IMG/VR virus record: IMGVR_UViG_3300045125_000065
Coordinates: 1 to 55,811 of that record
From: a virus
DNA length: 55,811 bases
Strand: one strand, 5' to 3'
The first letter of the stretch is position 1; every line of letters begins with the position of its first letter. This document shows positions 43,394 to 53,187 of this stretch, one piece after another. Under the pieces are notes generated by a model. It saw only the letters and a program-made list of their open reading frames with translations. It was not told the DNA's origin and made no database searches. The translations under genes and the position numbers were made by a program.

Positions 43394-44473
43394 TTAGGCC
43401 ACCTGCAGGGCGGTAAGAATTACGGCAGGGGAAACCGGGTGAACGGGGCTGACTCCCGAAGGGAACGACGCAATCACGGTGTTCCCTGTGTTAGACGCCC
43501 ACGCCAGTTCAATGTATTGGCCTGCCGTGACTTGCTGGAACAAATTCAGCGCCAGAATGCGAGCGCCCGGAGATGTGCCGTGCTTGGAGTTAACCTGCTC
43601 AATGCTTGCCGATTGCGCGACATCTACGCCGTTAAGCCGCAGCCAAACGGTCACGTTATCTTCTGACGTGGTGAAGTTCAAAAGCTGCAAACTGAACTGG
43701 ATGTTGTAAAGCCCGGCGTTCGCAAACGTGACGCGGCTCGTTGATACGATGCTGATATTGTTGCTGTAAATTGTCGTGTCGTATCCGATAACGGACGATG
43801 CGCTGGAGGACGCTATGGCAGCGGCTTCACTAACAGCAACGCCAGCGTCATGCGCGACGTTAGTCGTGCCTTTAACGCCTCGGGTAATGCCGGTGAAAGA
43901 CGTCGCGGTCTTTCCGGTGTATTGGATGACTTCGTTTTCAATAATGATGTATCCAGCGCTGCCAAACTGCGTTGTATCGCCAACAACAATCGGCGTCGTC
44001 GAGTTGTTGGTGATTGCATCGGTCAGCGTCGTTTCACCGTTTTGCAGGAACGCGCCGTAGGCCAGGTTAATTGAAGCCGCCGACAGCGTTTGTTCTGATG
44101 CGCTAGTGATCTGCCCTTGCGCGTTGATCGCAAGCACGGGAATTTTGGTGGCCGACCCATAAGTGGTCGCCACCACGCCCGTATTGGCAATTGCAAAAGA
44201 CCGATTGGCCGTCAGATTGCCGCCGCCAGACAAACCCGTCCCGGCCGTTAGCGTAATTGCCGAATGCGCAGCGGCCAGATTCGTTCGAGCGCCTGCGGCC
44301 GTAATCGCCCCGGTACCGCCCTGCGTCACAAGAACAGGATTGACGTCTAAAACCTGTGAAACGTAGCTTGCCGTCGTGACTTGTTTGTTGACCCCGGACT
44401 GCACAATAGGCGTAATTTCAGTGCCGTCTAGCGTCGCCGCTGCGGGCATCGCGGAAATTTTTGTGTCAGCCAT
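43394..44473 (-). CDS. Tail fibre protein, 359 aa
   Basis: Intact. MADTKISAMPAAATLDGTEI attachment start (compare the long fibre), ARTNLAAAHSAITLTAGTG, a turn-rich middle (NEVIQYTGKTATSFTGITRG) and a C-terminal jelly-roll (NISIVSTSRVTFANAGLYNI, NVTVWLRLNGVDVAQSAS). Probably a side fibre or fibre adaptor. Confidence 0.7.
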   Translation of the reverse strand: MADTKISAMPAAATLDGTEITPIVQSGVNKQVTTASYVSQVLDVNPVLVTQGGTGAITAAGARTNLAAAHSAITLTAGTGLSGGGNLTANRSFAIANTGVVATTYGSATKIPVLAINAQGQITSASEQTLSAASINLAYGAFLQNGETTLTDAITNNSTTPIVVGDTTQFGSAGYIIIENEVIQYTGKTATSFTGITRGVKGTTNVAHDAGVAVSEAAAIASSSASSVIGYDTTIYSNNISIVSTSRVTFANAGLYNIQFSLQLLNFTTSEDNVTVWLRLNGVDVAQSASIEQVNSKHGTSPGARILALNLFQQVTAGQYIELAWASNTGNTVIASFPSGVSPVHPVSPAVILTALQVA

Positions 44474-44715
44474 CAGCAGGCCTCCAATTGAATTTTGCTC
44501 ACATCGTCTTGTTGCAAGACATATCCGCTATTTTCCATCAGGATGAAACAGGCTGTTGGCGGGACGGGCGGGACGAGGCACGAATATGTATCAATCACCC
44601 CATCTCCCCCGAGATCTGCGCCATAACCAGTATCAGCATCAGCTGTTACGCCCGAAGCACAACCGGGCGTCGTTTGCGCCTGATCGGAGACTCCTGACCA
44701 GCCGATGTAGGCCAT
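44473..44715 (-). CDS. Hypothetical protein, 80 aa
   Basis: MAYIGWSGVSDQAQTTPGCA with GADLGGDGVIDTYSC and CFILMENSGYVLQQDD; three cysteines. Immediately downstream of the 44715 gene. Not recognised; perhaps a small decoration-type protein. Confidence 0.5.
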   Translation of the reverse strand: MAYIGWSGVSDQAQTTPGCASGVTADADTGYGADLGGDGVIDTYSCLVPPVPPTACFILMENSGYVLQQDDVSKIQLEAC

Positions 44716-45019
44716 TAAATGCCCGCCTGAAGCAATTTGAGTGTAACCGAGCCGCCGCCGGAATTAACCGTAATGCGGATGCCCGTCACCGGAAACGCGT
44801 AATTTCCCGTCAGCATTGGCCGCTTGCGCAGCCACCGAAGAATGCGGGAACCAGGTCGTAAAGCCGATCGCCGGATCATCAAACGTATGTTGAACGGTGT
44901 AATCCACCGTGCCAGAAACAATCACACCAAAACCCACATTAAACGGGCTGATGTTGGTGTTCATCACGATAGCCGAGCTAGAACCCGCGCCCGTTTTGGA
45001 AACGGTTTGAAGTTTCTAT
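44715..45019 (-). CDS. Small beta-rich virion protein, about 100 aa (frameshifts)
   Basis: Removing one A near 45018 places ATG after GAGGG and gives MKLQTVSKTGAGSSSAIVMN; then TNISPFNVGFGVIVSGTVDY, TVQHTFDDPAIGFTTWFPHS and after a shift TGIRITVNSGGGSVTLKLLQ. Widespread phage protein pattern; likely a decoration or baseplate component. Confidence 0.65.
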
Positions 45020-45061
45020 GTTGCCCTCATTCAAAAACGGGGCCGAAGCCCCCGCTTTGTT

Positions 45062-46034
45062 TTACTTCTTTACTTTGCCGCCAGCGCGTTTTTTGACCGG
45101 GGGCGTAACTGTTTTACTGACTTCCTTTTCGGTCGTCGTTACCCCGCCCAAATCCTTTACCTTTTGCGTAAGCCCGCTCAACCAGTTAATCGGGTTCATT
45201 GCTTCGCGCATCGCCCGGTTTTCCTCGGCTTCGCGCTTGTAATGCTCCTGATACCCCTTGGTTTCGCGGGCACTTTGGGCGTCACCGCCATCAGCCATGC
45301 AAACCTTACCGCCCTTCTTGAAGGTGCCAGAAAGGGCCGTAATGCTCACAGGCTTGGACGGCGTTTTTCTGCCTTGCGGCATCGCCACGGGACGACCGGT
45401 GTCAACAAGACCCCCGTGGCGTAGGCTTTTTTGCGGAGCCGCCTTTCTTGTAGCCGCCCGCGTTTGCCTTCGCCACACCACCGGTTGCGTAACCGCCGTC
45501 ATTGCCAAGCTTCACTTCGCCGGTCTTGGCAGGGCTTTTATCGGCCTTGCCAGTCACGACACGAGTTTCGCCCGCCACAGACTTGATTACGCCGCCTTGA
45601 GCATAGCAACGGCCGCCCTGCTTGTAGCCGCCTTGGCCCTTCGCCACCCCGCCCGTTGCCAAACCTTTATGGGCTTTGGAAGCGGGCTTGCCTTCATGAG
45701 ACTTCAGTTCGCCTTCAATTTTGGCAAACTTCTTCATTTCGGCCTTGTGCTCGGCTTTGGATTCGCCGCCTTCTTTCATCATGCGAGCCGCGGGGCCGAT
45801 TGGGGCCGCCGGACCGGGGGTAGCAGGCAGTGCCCGCATAGCACGACGACGCGCCATCAAAGACGGCTGGCCGGGCGCGGCAACGGGCATCATTCCGCCG
45901 CGGGCCGGAACCGCGACAGCAGGAAGGCCGCCGCCCGCCTGCATTTTCTTTTCCACCTTGCCGCCCTTTTTGAGCTTGAGCTCGACGGTCGGCTCGGTGG
46001 TGTACATCTTCACCATCGGCTTGAATTGCCCCAT
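45062..46034 (-). CDS. Lysine/glycine-repeat structural protein, about 323 aa (one frameshift)
   Basis: Start MGQFKPMVKMYTTEPTVELK (GGAGC upstream). A Lys/Ala-rich body with repeated GG-x-A-K-G-x-GGYK-x-GG units (GLATGGVAKGQGGYKQGGRC, GYATGGVAKANAGGYKKGGS), then DTGRPVAMPQGRKTPSKPVS, SGTFKKGGKVCMADGG and a basic tail. Probably a virion minor protein contacting DNA or capsid. Confidence 0.55.
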
Positions 46035-46036
46035 GA

Positions 46037-46728
46037 TCAACGCTCCTTGGCGACGAAGATGTAATCAACCGTCATGGTCTTCGCCACAGCTTCGCCGTTT
46101 TGAAGCGCAAAAGAGACGGTCAGATTCGTGGTCGAAAGCGGAAGATTCGTAACCACCGAGGAACCCGCCAGCGAGCCGTTCGCAAAGTAGAACATTGATG
46201 CGCCGTCATAGTAGAAACCAAGACGGATGAAGGTGTCATCAGCTAACGTCGTTACTGCGGAATTGGTCGTGCTTGCGCTGGCTTTCGTCAGCACAAAATC
46301 AACCGTCGCAGCGCCGTCGTTCTTGATGAAGAACACGCCATTTGCCACAGCCAGCGGGGTGGTGTCGGTCACTTGCAGACCCATCACCAAATCAGATTGC
46401 GTTGCGTCGCTAACTTTGAAGCGCGATTCAAAAACAGTTTCTTGCCGGCAGTGAAGGTGAAGGAATTACCCTTCTTCTGCATCGCCACCAAGTCATTGTC
46501 CGCCGCCGTGTTGGTCAGCAGCAAAAGACCGCCATCGCCATCTGCCAATGCTTCAGTAGCGCCTGCATCCGTTTCTGTAACAGTCCAATCTCCGGCTACG
46601 TAGTAGTCGAAGTCTTCCATGTACGTATGAAACAGCGTCGGCGCCGGCATTGCCAGATCAGCAAACGGAGAATCTTCGCTCACGTTGGTCACCCCATTGG
46701 GGAACCGCGTCACGAGAAGATTTGCCAT
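46037..46728 (-). CDS. Beta-sandwich structural protein, about 230 aa (one frameshift)
   Basis: MANLLVTRFPNGVTNVSEDS, then FHTYMEDFDYYVAGDWTVTE, ADNDLVAMQKKGNSFTFTAG; shift near 46425; DATQSDLVMGLQVTDTTPLA, FIRLGFYYDGASMFYFANGS, and AKTMTVDYIFVAKER. A concanavalin-type domain found next to capsid genes in many phages. Probably head-associated. Confidence 0.6.
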
Positions 46729-46784
46729 CTATTTCCTCCTTTATTTGAAGGGAGGGGACAATTTGTCTCCCCCTTCATCTGTCA

Positions 46785-47701
46785 TCAAACGCCGGGGGTG
46801 CCGTACATCGCGCGCGGATCGGTGAAGCCCACGTCATAACGCTCGGTGGCCTTGTAGCGCATGGTGTCGGTTTCGAAGTCGCCTTCCATGGTCTTTTCCA
46901 GACCGCGACGCATCATGAGCTTCATGCCTTCCGGCGCGTCGGTCTGCACCCACCACGCAGTAGCGGAGGTCAGACGGGAAATCACTGCAGCGCCTTCATC
47001 AAGCAGCCCAATCGACTTGATCGGGTTGATGTCGTTGTTGGCGTTGCCCGAGCGCAGCACGGACTTCAGCAGCACTTCGGCCTGGAACACGTTGCCGGGG
47101 GCCACAACCAGCTGGCGCGGCACCAGACGAATCTTCTTGCCGTTGTTGTCCACCGCCTGACGAATCTGGATGAGCATTTGTTCAAGCGAGGTTTGCGACA
47201 GGTTGGCGGGCGTGGTCAGCAGGTTTGCAGAACGTGCCATTGACGATCGGATGCGAGGCACTGTTCAGCTGCACGCCGTCGCCGCCCGGGTAGGAAGCGT
47301 TGAAAGCGCGGTTCAGCACGTTCGCGCACAGCGTTTCCTTGGTCTCAATCAGGGACTGAGCCAGATGGCGGGCATACACTTGGCCGATACGGATGTGGTC
47401 GCCGTCTTCGGTCAGCACTTTGGTCAGCGCGAAGGCAAGGCCATACACGCTGATACACATAGCGCTTCAGGAAGAGCACGCCGCCTTGCTGATAAGTGAC
47501 CGGAGTGCCGTCAGGCAGCTCGGGCGCAGCGCCGAAGCCGTACAGCACGGGCTCTTCATGGTAGTTACGCGGAATGCCGTCTTGCTCACGGAACACACGC
47601 GTCCACTCATCAGCACGCTGGTCATAAACACCATCGAAGCACTCATTCAGGATGGGTTCAACAATGGAACGAAAATCAGTACTACGCATCGGGGCTGCCA
47701 T
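46785..47701 (-). CDS. Major capsid protein (two frameshifts)
   Basis: About 305 aa. Start MAAPMRSTDFRSIVEPILNE with AGGAGG upstream. After a shift near 47460, AKVLTEDGDHIRI-type region, SLIETKETLCANVLNRAFN and GGDGVQLNSASHPIVNG; after a second shift near 47235, LTTPANLSQTSLEQMLIQIR, LVVAPGNVFQAEVLLKSVLR, NDINPIKSIGLLDEGAAVIS and the E-rich arm ERYDVGFTDPRAMYGTPG. This series of motifs is typical of HK97-fold phage major capsid proteins. It lies between decoration and beta-sandwich head genes. Confidence 0.85.
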
Positions 47702-47714
47702 GTATCAACCCTCC

Positions 47715-48287
47715 TTAGATGGCGTTAACAGTCGCATTAAATTGCGACTTGTTAATGGTTACGCGAACAACCGTGTACGCATCGCCCCACGCGTTGTCGG
47801 GGTACGGAGCCAGGTCACGAATCAACATCTGAGCGCTGTTGCCTGCGCCAGCCAAGGTGGTCGACAGGGTGCATTGGCTAAGGCCAGTGGTAGTCGAGCC
47901 CGCGGTGGTGTTGGACAAATCGGCTTGGTCGCCAATAGCGGTTTGAGCCAGCGAGCCAGCAGCCTGGATTTCATAAACGATGTTGGGATCGTTGTAGAAA
48001 TACGCCACACAGGAACCGGTTTGATAAGCGGTGTTGGCGGGCCAGTAGTTGGACACGCGGCGACGGCCGGTGGTGTCAGTCCATTCCACGCCAGCGAAAG
48101 CGCCTTGGAAGGCGTCGCCCGCGGCGGCCACGACCAGATTTCCGCTGCTATCAAGCTTAACGGGCTGGCCTTTCAGAATGTCGGTGTTGTAAGCAGAAGC
48201 AATACCGCCAGCAAGCGCCTGAGCGCGATCCAGACCAGAAGGATGGAACGCGGGGCGCAGGCCGAACGGAGCATTAACAGAACTCAT
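47715..48287 (-). CDS. Head decoration-type protein, 190 aa
   Basis: Start MSSVNAPFGLRPAFHPSGLD chosen for AAAGGAG upstream (a longer in-frame start lacks one). KGQPVKLDSSGNLVVAAAGD, FQGAFAGVEWTDTTGRRRVS and DPNIVYEIQAAGSLAQTAIG form a compact beta protein; intact. The layout matches head-decoration/minor capsid proteins encoded next to the major capsid gene. Confidence 0.7.
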   Translation of the reverse strand: MSSVNAPFGLRPAFHPSGLDRAQALAGGIASAYNTDILKGQPVKLDSSGNLVVAAAGDAFQGAFAGVEWTDTTGRRRVSNYWPANTAYQTGSCVAYFYNDPNIVYEIQAAGSLAQTAIGDQADLSNTTAGSTTTGLSQCTLSTTLAGAGNSAQMLIRDLAPYPDNAWGDAYTVVRVTINKSQFNATVNAI

Positions 48288-48846
48288 GTCTAACTCCTTT
48301 GTTATCCCTATCAAAAGACGGGGTAGGAACATTTCGGTTTAAATCGCCGAAGCCATCGCCTTCAACTCGACCCAACGAATGCCCGGAGCTATCGCGCGCG
48401 CCTTGGAGGTTTTCAAGCTGAACCCGAATTTTGTCGGCTTCTTCCATCGGCGCCTCATGGTGCATTTGCAACATAATGTCCTGATAAATTTCCTCGGGAA
48501 TCTTGCACAGGATCATTTCATTGCACGCGATAACACCTTCAAACTGCCCAGCCTTGACCTTGTAATTTTCAAAGCCGGGGAACTCATCGGCCCTGACCGG
48601 CACATAACCTAGCCGGATACGCTTATCAATGCTGTCGTAGCTGTTGGTTGTCGAAAGCCAGCAAAGATGCCAACCCGCAAGCGAAGGCACTTTCGGCAGT
48701 GCGCTTTGTGTCCATTCATCGCTCCACATCTTTCGACGCTCTTGCGCTGAGATGAACTTTTCTTCAACTGGGGCACGGTTTAGGTCTTGTGAAGACCGGG
48801 AATCACGGCCGCCGGCATTGAGAGATTTTTTAAGACGAGAATCCAT
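48274..48846 (-). CDS. Head-region hypothetical protein, 190 aa
   Basis: MDSRLKKSLNAGGRDSRSSQ, RKMWSDEWTQSALPKVPSLA, IRLGYVPVRADEFPGFENYK, LCKIPEEIYQDIMLQMHHEA. Intact, between scaffold and decoration genes. Known as an uncharacterised head-assembly neighbour in related phages; exact role unknown. Confidence 0.65.
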   Translation of the reverse strand: MDSRLKKSLNAGGRDSRSSQDLNRAPVEEKFISAQERRKMWSDEWTQSALPKVPSLAGWHLCWLSTTNSYDSIDKRIRLGYVPVRADEFPGFENYKVKAGQFEGVIACNEMILCKIPEEIYQDIMLQMHHEAPMEEADKIRVQLENLQGARDSSGHSLGRVEGDGFGDLNRNVPTPSFDRDNKGVRHEFC

Positions 48847-48849
48847 GTT

Positions 48850-49770
48850 TTAGCCCCTGTTCCTGCGGTCATAATCCGCATATGCCTTGATCATTCGGTT
48901 GCGTTCAGATGGGTTATCCCATTTGCCCGCCTCTTTATTGCCCGAACACGTTCGGGACTTAACCACAAAAGAATTGCCGCTTTGCCGGCCAACCGATGAA
49001 TCACGGCTGGAACCCGTTACAACTGATCGGGGTTTCTTGCGTGGTGCCTCATCTTGAAAGTCATTGTAGCGATGTGGTAAACGTTTTTGCAAGCGCCTGT
49101 CCAGTTCGTCCCAATACTCTTCCGTTGCCGGGTTCCACCCTTCGGATACCAACTTGGAATCAATTACTTTCGCGATTTGAGAATCCTCATCGGCGCCATT
49201 CGGGTCATACCAGTCGTTGTCCTCCATCCATTCGCCCGCAAACCTCTTTAACTGAGGATCAATCGGGCTTACTTCAGGGGTGCGAACGGTCTGCTCTTTA
49301 ACCCCGCGCATTGCTTCAACCTTGCGGCGGCTGTCGTACCACATCTCCTGCGCTTTCATAAACGCAGTGCCGTCGCTGTTGTCGGTTGCCTCGCGCATTT
49401 TCTGCTGGGCGTATTGCAGGCGCAGCTCTTCGTCCTCAATTGCTTTATCCAGCCGCGCCAAGTCGGACGAATGCGCCTTGCGCTCAATAACCGCCAGACG
49501 CTCCATCAATTCCTGATTCTGGCGTTGCAACAAGGTCAGGCGCTGATCCTTCTCCTCGTTGGTGCGCTTGATGTACTCTTTCTTGGCCCTGCGCCGCGCA
49601 CGCCGAGCCGCGCGGATATCCTCGCGATCATCATCATCCGCTTCAACCTCGCCGCCTTCGGTCGCTTGCACAGGCTGCGCTTCGCCCGCGGCGTCTTCGG
49701 CTTCCGGCAGATCAACCGTTGCGGAGCCGTCCTGCTGCTCAACCACATCCAGTTCTTTTTCTTCGCTCAT
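48850..49770 (-). CDS. Capsid scaffolding protein
   Basis: 306 aa, intact. Acidic N-terminus (EEKELDVVEQQDGSATVDLP, EGGEVEADDDDRED), a basic patch (RRARRRAKKEYIKRT), a coiled coil at about 75-125 (LTLLQRQNQELMERLAVIE), and a charged C-terminus. This layout and the position just before the capsid genes identify it as the internal scaffold that shapes the prohead. Confidence 0.75.
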   Translation of the reverse strand: MSEEKELDVVEQQDGSATVDLPEAEDAAGEAQPVQATEGGEVEADDDDREDIRAARRARRRAKKEYIKRTNEEKDQRLTLLQRQNQELMERLAVIERKAHSSDLARLDKAIEDEELRLQYAQQKMREATDNSDGTAFMKAQEMWYDSRRKVEAMRGVKEQTVRTPEVSPIDPQLKRFAGEWMEDNDWYDPNGADEDSQIAKVIDSKLVSEGWNPATEEYWDELDRRLQKRLPHRYNDFQDEAPRKKPRSVVTGSSRDSSVGRQSGNSFVVKSRTCSGNKEAGKWDNPSERNRMIKAYADYDRRNRG

Positions 49771-50206
49771 ACGAACGCCCTCATCGCCAACGGATCGCCG
49801 GTAATTTTCGCAATCACCTCATGATCGTTCAGGATCATAAAAAGCGCGGGGTCGTCCTTGTCGTCGCCGCCAGGCACCTTCACTTCCCAACGATCCCCGC
49901 CCCATTTAGGCACGCGGATAAAATCCCCCGGCGCGCACCACGATCCTTCGGGCCATTCCAACATCGTGTCGCGATGCCGAAAGCCAACGGGCCAACCTCA
50001 ATTACCTTGGCCACCATGTTGTTCCACTTTTCCGCCTCGCGCGTTTCTTCCACGAGAATAATCCCCATCCTGGTTGCCTCTTTCTTGGTGCGCCGAAGCT
50101 GAACAAGAATGCGGCCGCCAAGAGGTTTAGCACCGGGGTCCACGCTCGGAAATGCCCAAGCCATCTCGGCTTCGTTAGAAGCCTCCGGTCGTTCAATAGT
50201 CATCAT
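49767..50206 (-). CDS. GroES-like co-chaperonin (one frameshift)
   Basis: About 146 aa. KPLGGRILVQLRRTKKEATR, then MGIILVEETREAEKWNNMVA and KVIEVGPLAF carry the Cpn10 pattern (xGxRVLV...GGIILP...VxAVGPG) with a mobile-loop-like region; after a shift near 49975, EGSWCAPGDFIRVPKWGGDR, DDPALFMILNDHEVIAKITG. Cpn10-fold proteins such as T4 gp31 replace GroES to help fold large capsid proteins in GroEL. Sits in the capsid assembly block, which fits that role. Confidence 0.75.
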
Positions 50207-50375
50207 CTTCCTTCATCAAATCATCAAGGATGCGCAACGCCTCAGCCAAGCCGGCGTGCATACCCACCATGCGGTGATAAGACTCCCAATTCGCCGCATT
50301 CCCTGCGGCAAGGGACACAGCTATCTCAAGCTGTCGAGTCTTAATCCCGCCGATTAAGTCACTAATTGAGGACAC
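50193..50375 (-). CDS. Hypothetical protein, 60 aa
   Basis: GTG start. SSISDLIGGIKTRQLEIAVS, then MHAGLAEALRILDDLMKEDD. Helical; overlaps the chaperonin start by 14 nt. Not recognised. Confidence 0.6.
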   Translation of the reverse strand: MSSISDLIGGIKTRQLEIAVSLAAGNAANWESYHRMVGMHAGLAEALRILDDLMKEDDDY

Positions 50376-50522
50376 TTACTTTTTCTTCACCTGCGCAAGG
50401 CCGCCGGTTTGTTGCTGTTGGCCCTTTTCCTGCAAGCTCGTGCCATCAAGCTTTGCGCCCATCGCGATCCGCTTGTGATACGGCACTTCAACGCTCTTTT
50501 GTTGCTGATCATTTGCAGCCAT
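50376..50522 (-). CDS. Small protein, 48 aa
   Basis: MAANDQQQKSVEVPYHKRIA MGAKL, then a Gln-rich tail QEKGQQQQTGGLAQVKKK. Intact, right after the portal gene. Role unknown. Confidence 0.6.
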   Translation of the reverse strand: MAANDQQQKSVEVPYHKRIAMGAKLDGTSLQEKGQQQQTGGLAQVKKK

Positions 50523-50523
50523 T

Positions 50524-53061
50524 TCAACCTCCTGTTTTTAAGGTTAGATCGGCGACGGTCTTGTCCTGCTCCTGCTGGAGCTTGGCCGCATCCCGCGTTA
50601 AACGGGCCGTCTCGATGCGTTCCTTCAGCTCCTGATCGCCTGTTGCAATGGCGAGCCGAAGCTGGAGTTCCTCCATCTGAAGTTGCATGTCGTTTTGAAT
50701 CTTGTGCATCTCCAGTTGCATTTTTGCCTGCAGGTCTTCGCCCTTGAGCTGCATTTCTGCCTGATCGCGCGCAGCCCGGCGTTGCGTCTCGGCCATGCTG
50801 GTCTGCATAAGCACTTGCGCCTCGGGCGGCAACGGCGCTTGCGGCTTGCTTTGCTGCAAGGTTTGCATGATCTTCTGAATCACCGGCATCACCTTTTCAA
50901 AGGTGGATTCAGTGTCCATCATCACATGTTGCGACGCCGCGCCGAACAACTGATCGATAGCCTTCGGGTCATTAAGCATGTCGTATTCAGGCAATTTCTC
51001 GCCAACCGCCTTTTGCGCGTACCCGTGCATACGATTCAAATACCACAACACCAAATGCTGCTTGATGTGCTCAATAGCCTTTTCAGTAAAGGCCGGCGCA
51101 ATCATCGGATTCGCCCCCAGATACGGGTTTTGGGCGTAATCAAGATGCGCCTGGATGTAGCCCAGATGATCCTGCTCGGGATACGCAAACGCCGCCTGCC
51201 CAATACTCATCGCCACGTTTTCGTTCGCGGCGTCCAGCTTCGCGGGCGGAGGCACGTCAATCATCAGCTCATTAATCCCCGGCACTTTGATCTGCTTTAA
51301 AAAGCGCATCACCACCGCGCGGCGGTTAAACAGATCCGGGAACTTGTCGACGAGCGCCAACACGGCCTGCGTCTGCGCCATCCGCTGTGTTTCCGAGAAG
51401 ATGTGCGGGTCAGACACCGGGATGACGTCTGTAACACGGGCAAAATCCTCGCGTTTGACGTCCAGATCCTCCACCACCTCGCCGCGGCGCATGTCCTCCA
51501 AATACCAGCGGTTGATGCGCGAAAGAATCTTGAGCACGCGGCCCTGAGACTCATGCAAACGAGCGTGAATTGCCGAAAACACCGCCGCGCCCTGCTCAAT
51601 GAGCGCTTGCGTTGTCCCCACCGGAGTATTCGACGACACATCCGCAATCTTTTCCTCGGCAGTCGTCACAACGCCCTTAGCGGCGTTCGTCAACCAGCCC
51701 ATCAACTCCATCAACACCGGGCTTGGCGGGTTAAATGGCATGGGCATCGCCAGTTTGCGCACATCATCCACGCCCGGCGCCGCCTCAATCTCGGCAACCT
51801 GGGTGACTTCAACAACCTGAGACTGCCCCGAAACCTTCGCGCCCTTGAGCTTCAGGAGCGTTGCAGCGTTATTGATGTGGGCAGAATCCAGCAACGCGCG
51901 CAAAGCGCCTGTAAGGGCCGCAGAAAGGCCGCCAATAAGGTGCGGCAGGCCCACAGCGTAAGCGCCACGCCACGGAATGAACTTGAACTCGACAATCCAG
52001 TCGAGCTTAGCCATCGTGTCATCGCCCTCTTCCCAATTCCGATAAAGCCCAATTACTTCGGACTCGATATCGTCAATCATCAGGATATAAGGCGCCAGCT
52101 GCCCGTCGCTTTTCTTGTCGCTTTCAATCTCAAGCCAGGTATAAATGTGATACACCCGGCGCACGCCATCTTCATTATCGTTCGGTGATTTGCCTTCGAT
52201 TCTATCCGTGGCTTTTTGCGATGCCGTGAGCTCAGGCTCCAGCGAAGACCGGAAAAAATCCGTATCCCGATACAGCCCAGCGTTAATTCGTTGGCGGTAT
52301 TCATACTCGGAAATATCATCCACTTCCGTTACGCGCTGTGCCGTGTAAAAGTTTGCCGACGCGAAGGGCAGCAATACATTATCAATAGGCAAAAACTGCG
52401 CACACGGCCGCTTTTGACGCTCGTCATACCAGAGTTTTAGGTATTGCGAGCCACCGAGCGGCAGTTGCGTGAGCATTTGTTCCTGCTCGTCGCGGAACTC
52501 CTCGATCTGCTCGGTCAATTGCCAGTTCATGTAGTCGCGTTTACGCTCGGCGATCGCGGTTTTGTCTTCCGTGACGTTGCCCAAAATCTTCGTTTTGGTC
52601 GGGCCGTCAGGCGGGAACATCTCTTTGATCGCCCGTGCCGCGAAATCCACGCAAGCTTCAGCCATTACGGGGTGCACAACACGCGAGGCCCCCTGAAACT
52701 GCGCCCCGCCGGGGCATCGTTGCCCAAGCCAGTACGCCGAATGCCTTCTTCGTACTGCTTATCACGCTGTTTGCGGGCTTCCTTGTCCTTCTCGACGTTC
52801 TCGATATACCGAAGCGCCAAGCCTTTTAAGAAAGGGTATCGATCTGCCCATCGTCCGCCAGATTGGCATAAAAGTCCGTGTCTTCCATCGGCCCTTTCGT
52901 GTCAAGCTGAACGACAACCGAGCCATCGGGCAGTTCTTCAAGCTCGGCTTCGTCTAGGACAAGCGGTTCTTCGCTTTCTTCGGGCTGTTCTTCGGGTTGC
53001 TCCCCGGCACTCCCTCAACGAATCGACCAAATTCAGGATCAATCGGGAATTCATTAGCCAT
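50524..53061 (-). CDS. Portal protein, about 845 aa (frameshifts only in the N-terminal 120 codons)
   Basis: N-terminus MANEFPIDPEFGRFVEG, acidic segment EEPLVLDEAELEELPDGSV, then after shifts ALRYIENVEKDKEARKQRDK. The intact body has DFAARAIKEMFPPDGPTKT, NWEEGDDTMAKLDWIVEFKF, AHINNAATLLKLKGAKVSG (portal crown/stem), GLPHLIGGLSAALTGALRAL and a long C-terminal coiled coil (MQLKGEDLQAKMQLEMHKIQ) forming a barrel-type tail. Length and layout match podovirus portals (P22-like or SU10-like). Dodecameric ring through which terL pumps DNA. Confidence 0.8.
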
Positions 53062-53175
53062 CAGTCGGGCCTTTCGTCTTTAATCATTTCAGTAAATGCA
53101 GCAGAGGAATCCTAGCCGTTTGTTCCGGCGCTTGTCCCAGCAATCGCTCCAACGCCCGACGTTTCTGCTTATCCA
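53062..53175 (-). CDS. Small protein, about 38 aa (one frameshift)
   Basis: MDKQKRRALERLLGQAPEQT AR, then after a shift SSAAFTEMIKDERPD, ending in a TGATG overlap with the portal start. Helical, function unknown. Confidence 0.45.
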
Positions 53176-53187
53176 TATCTCACCGTT

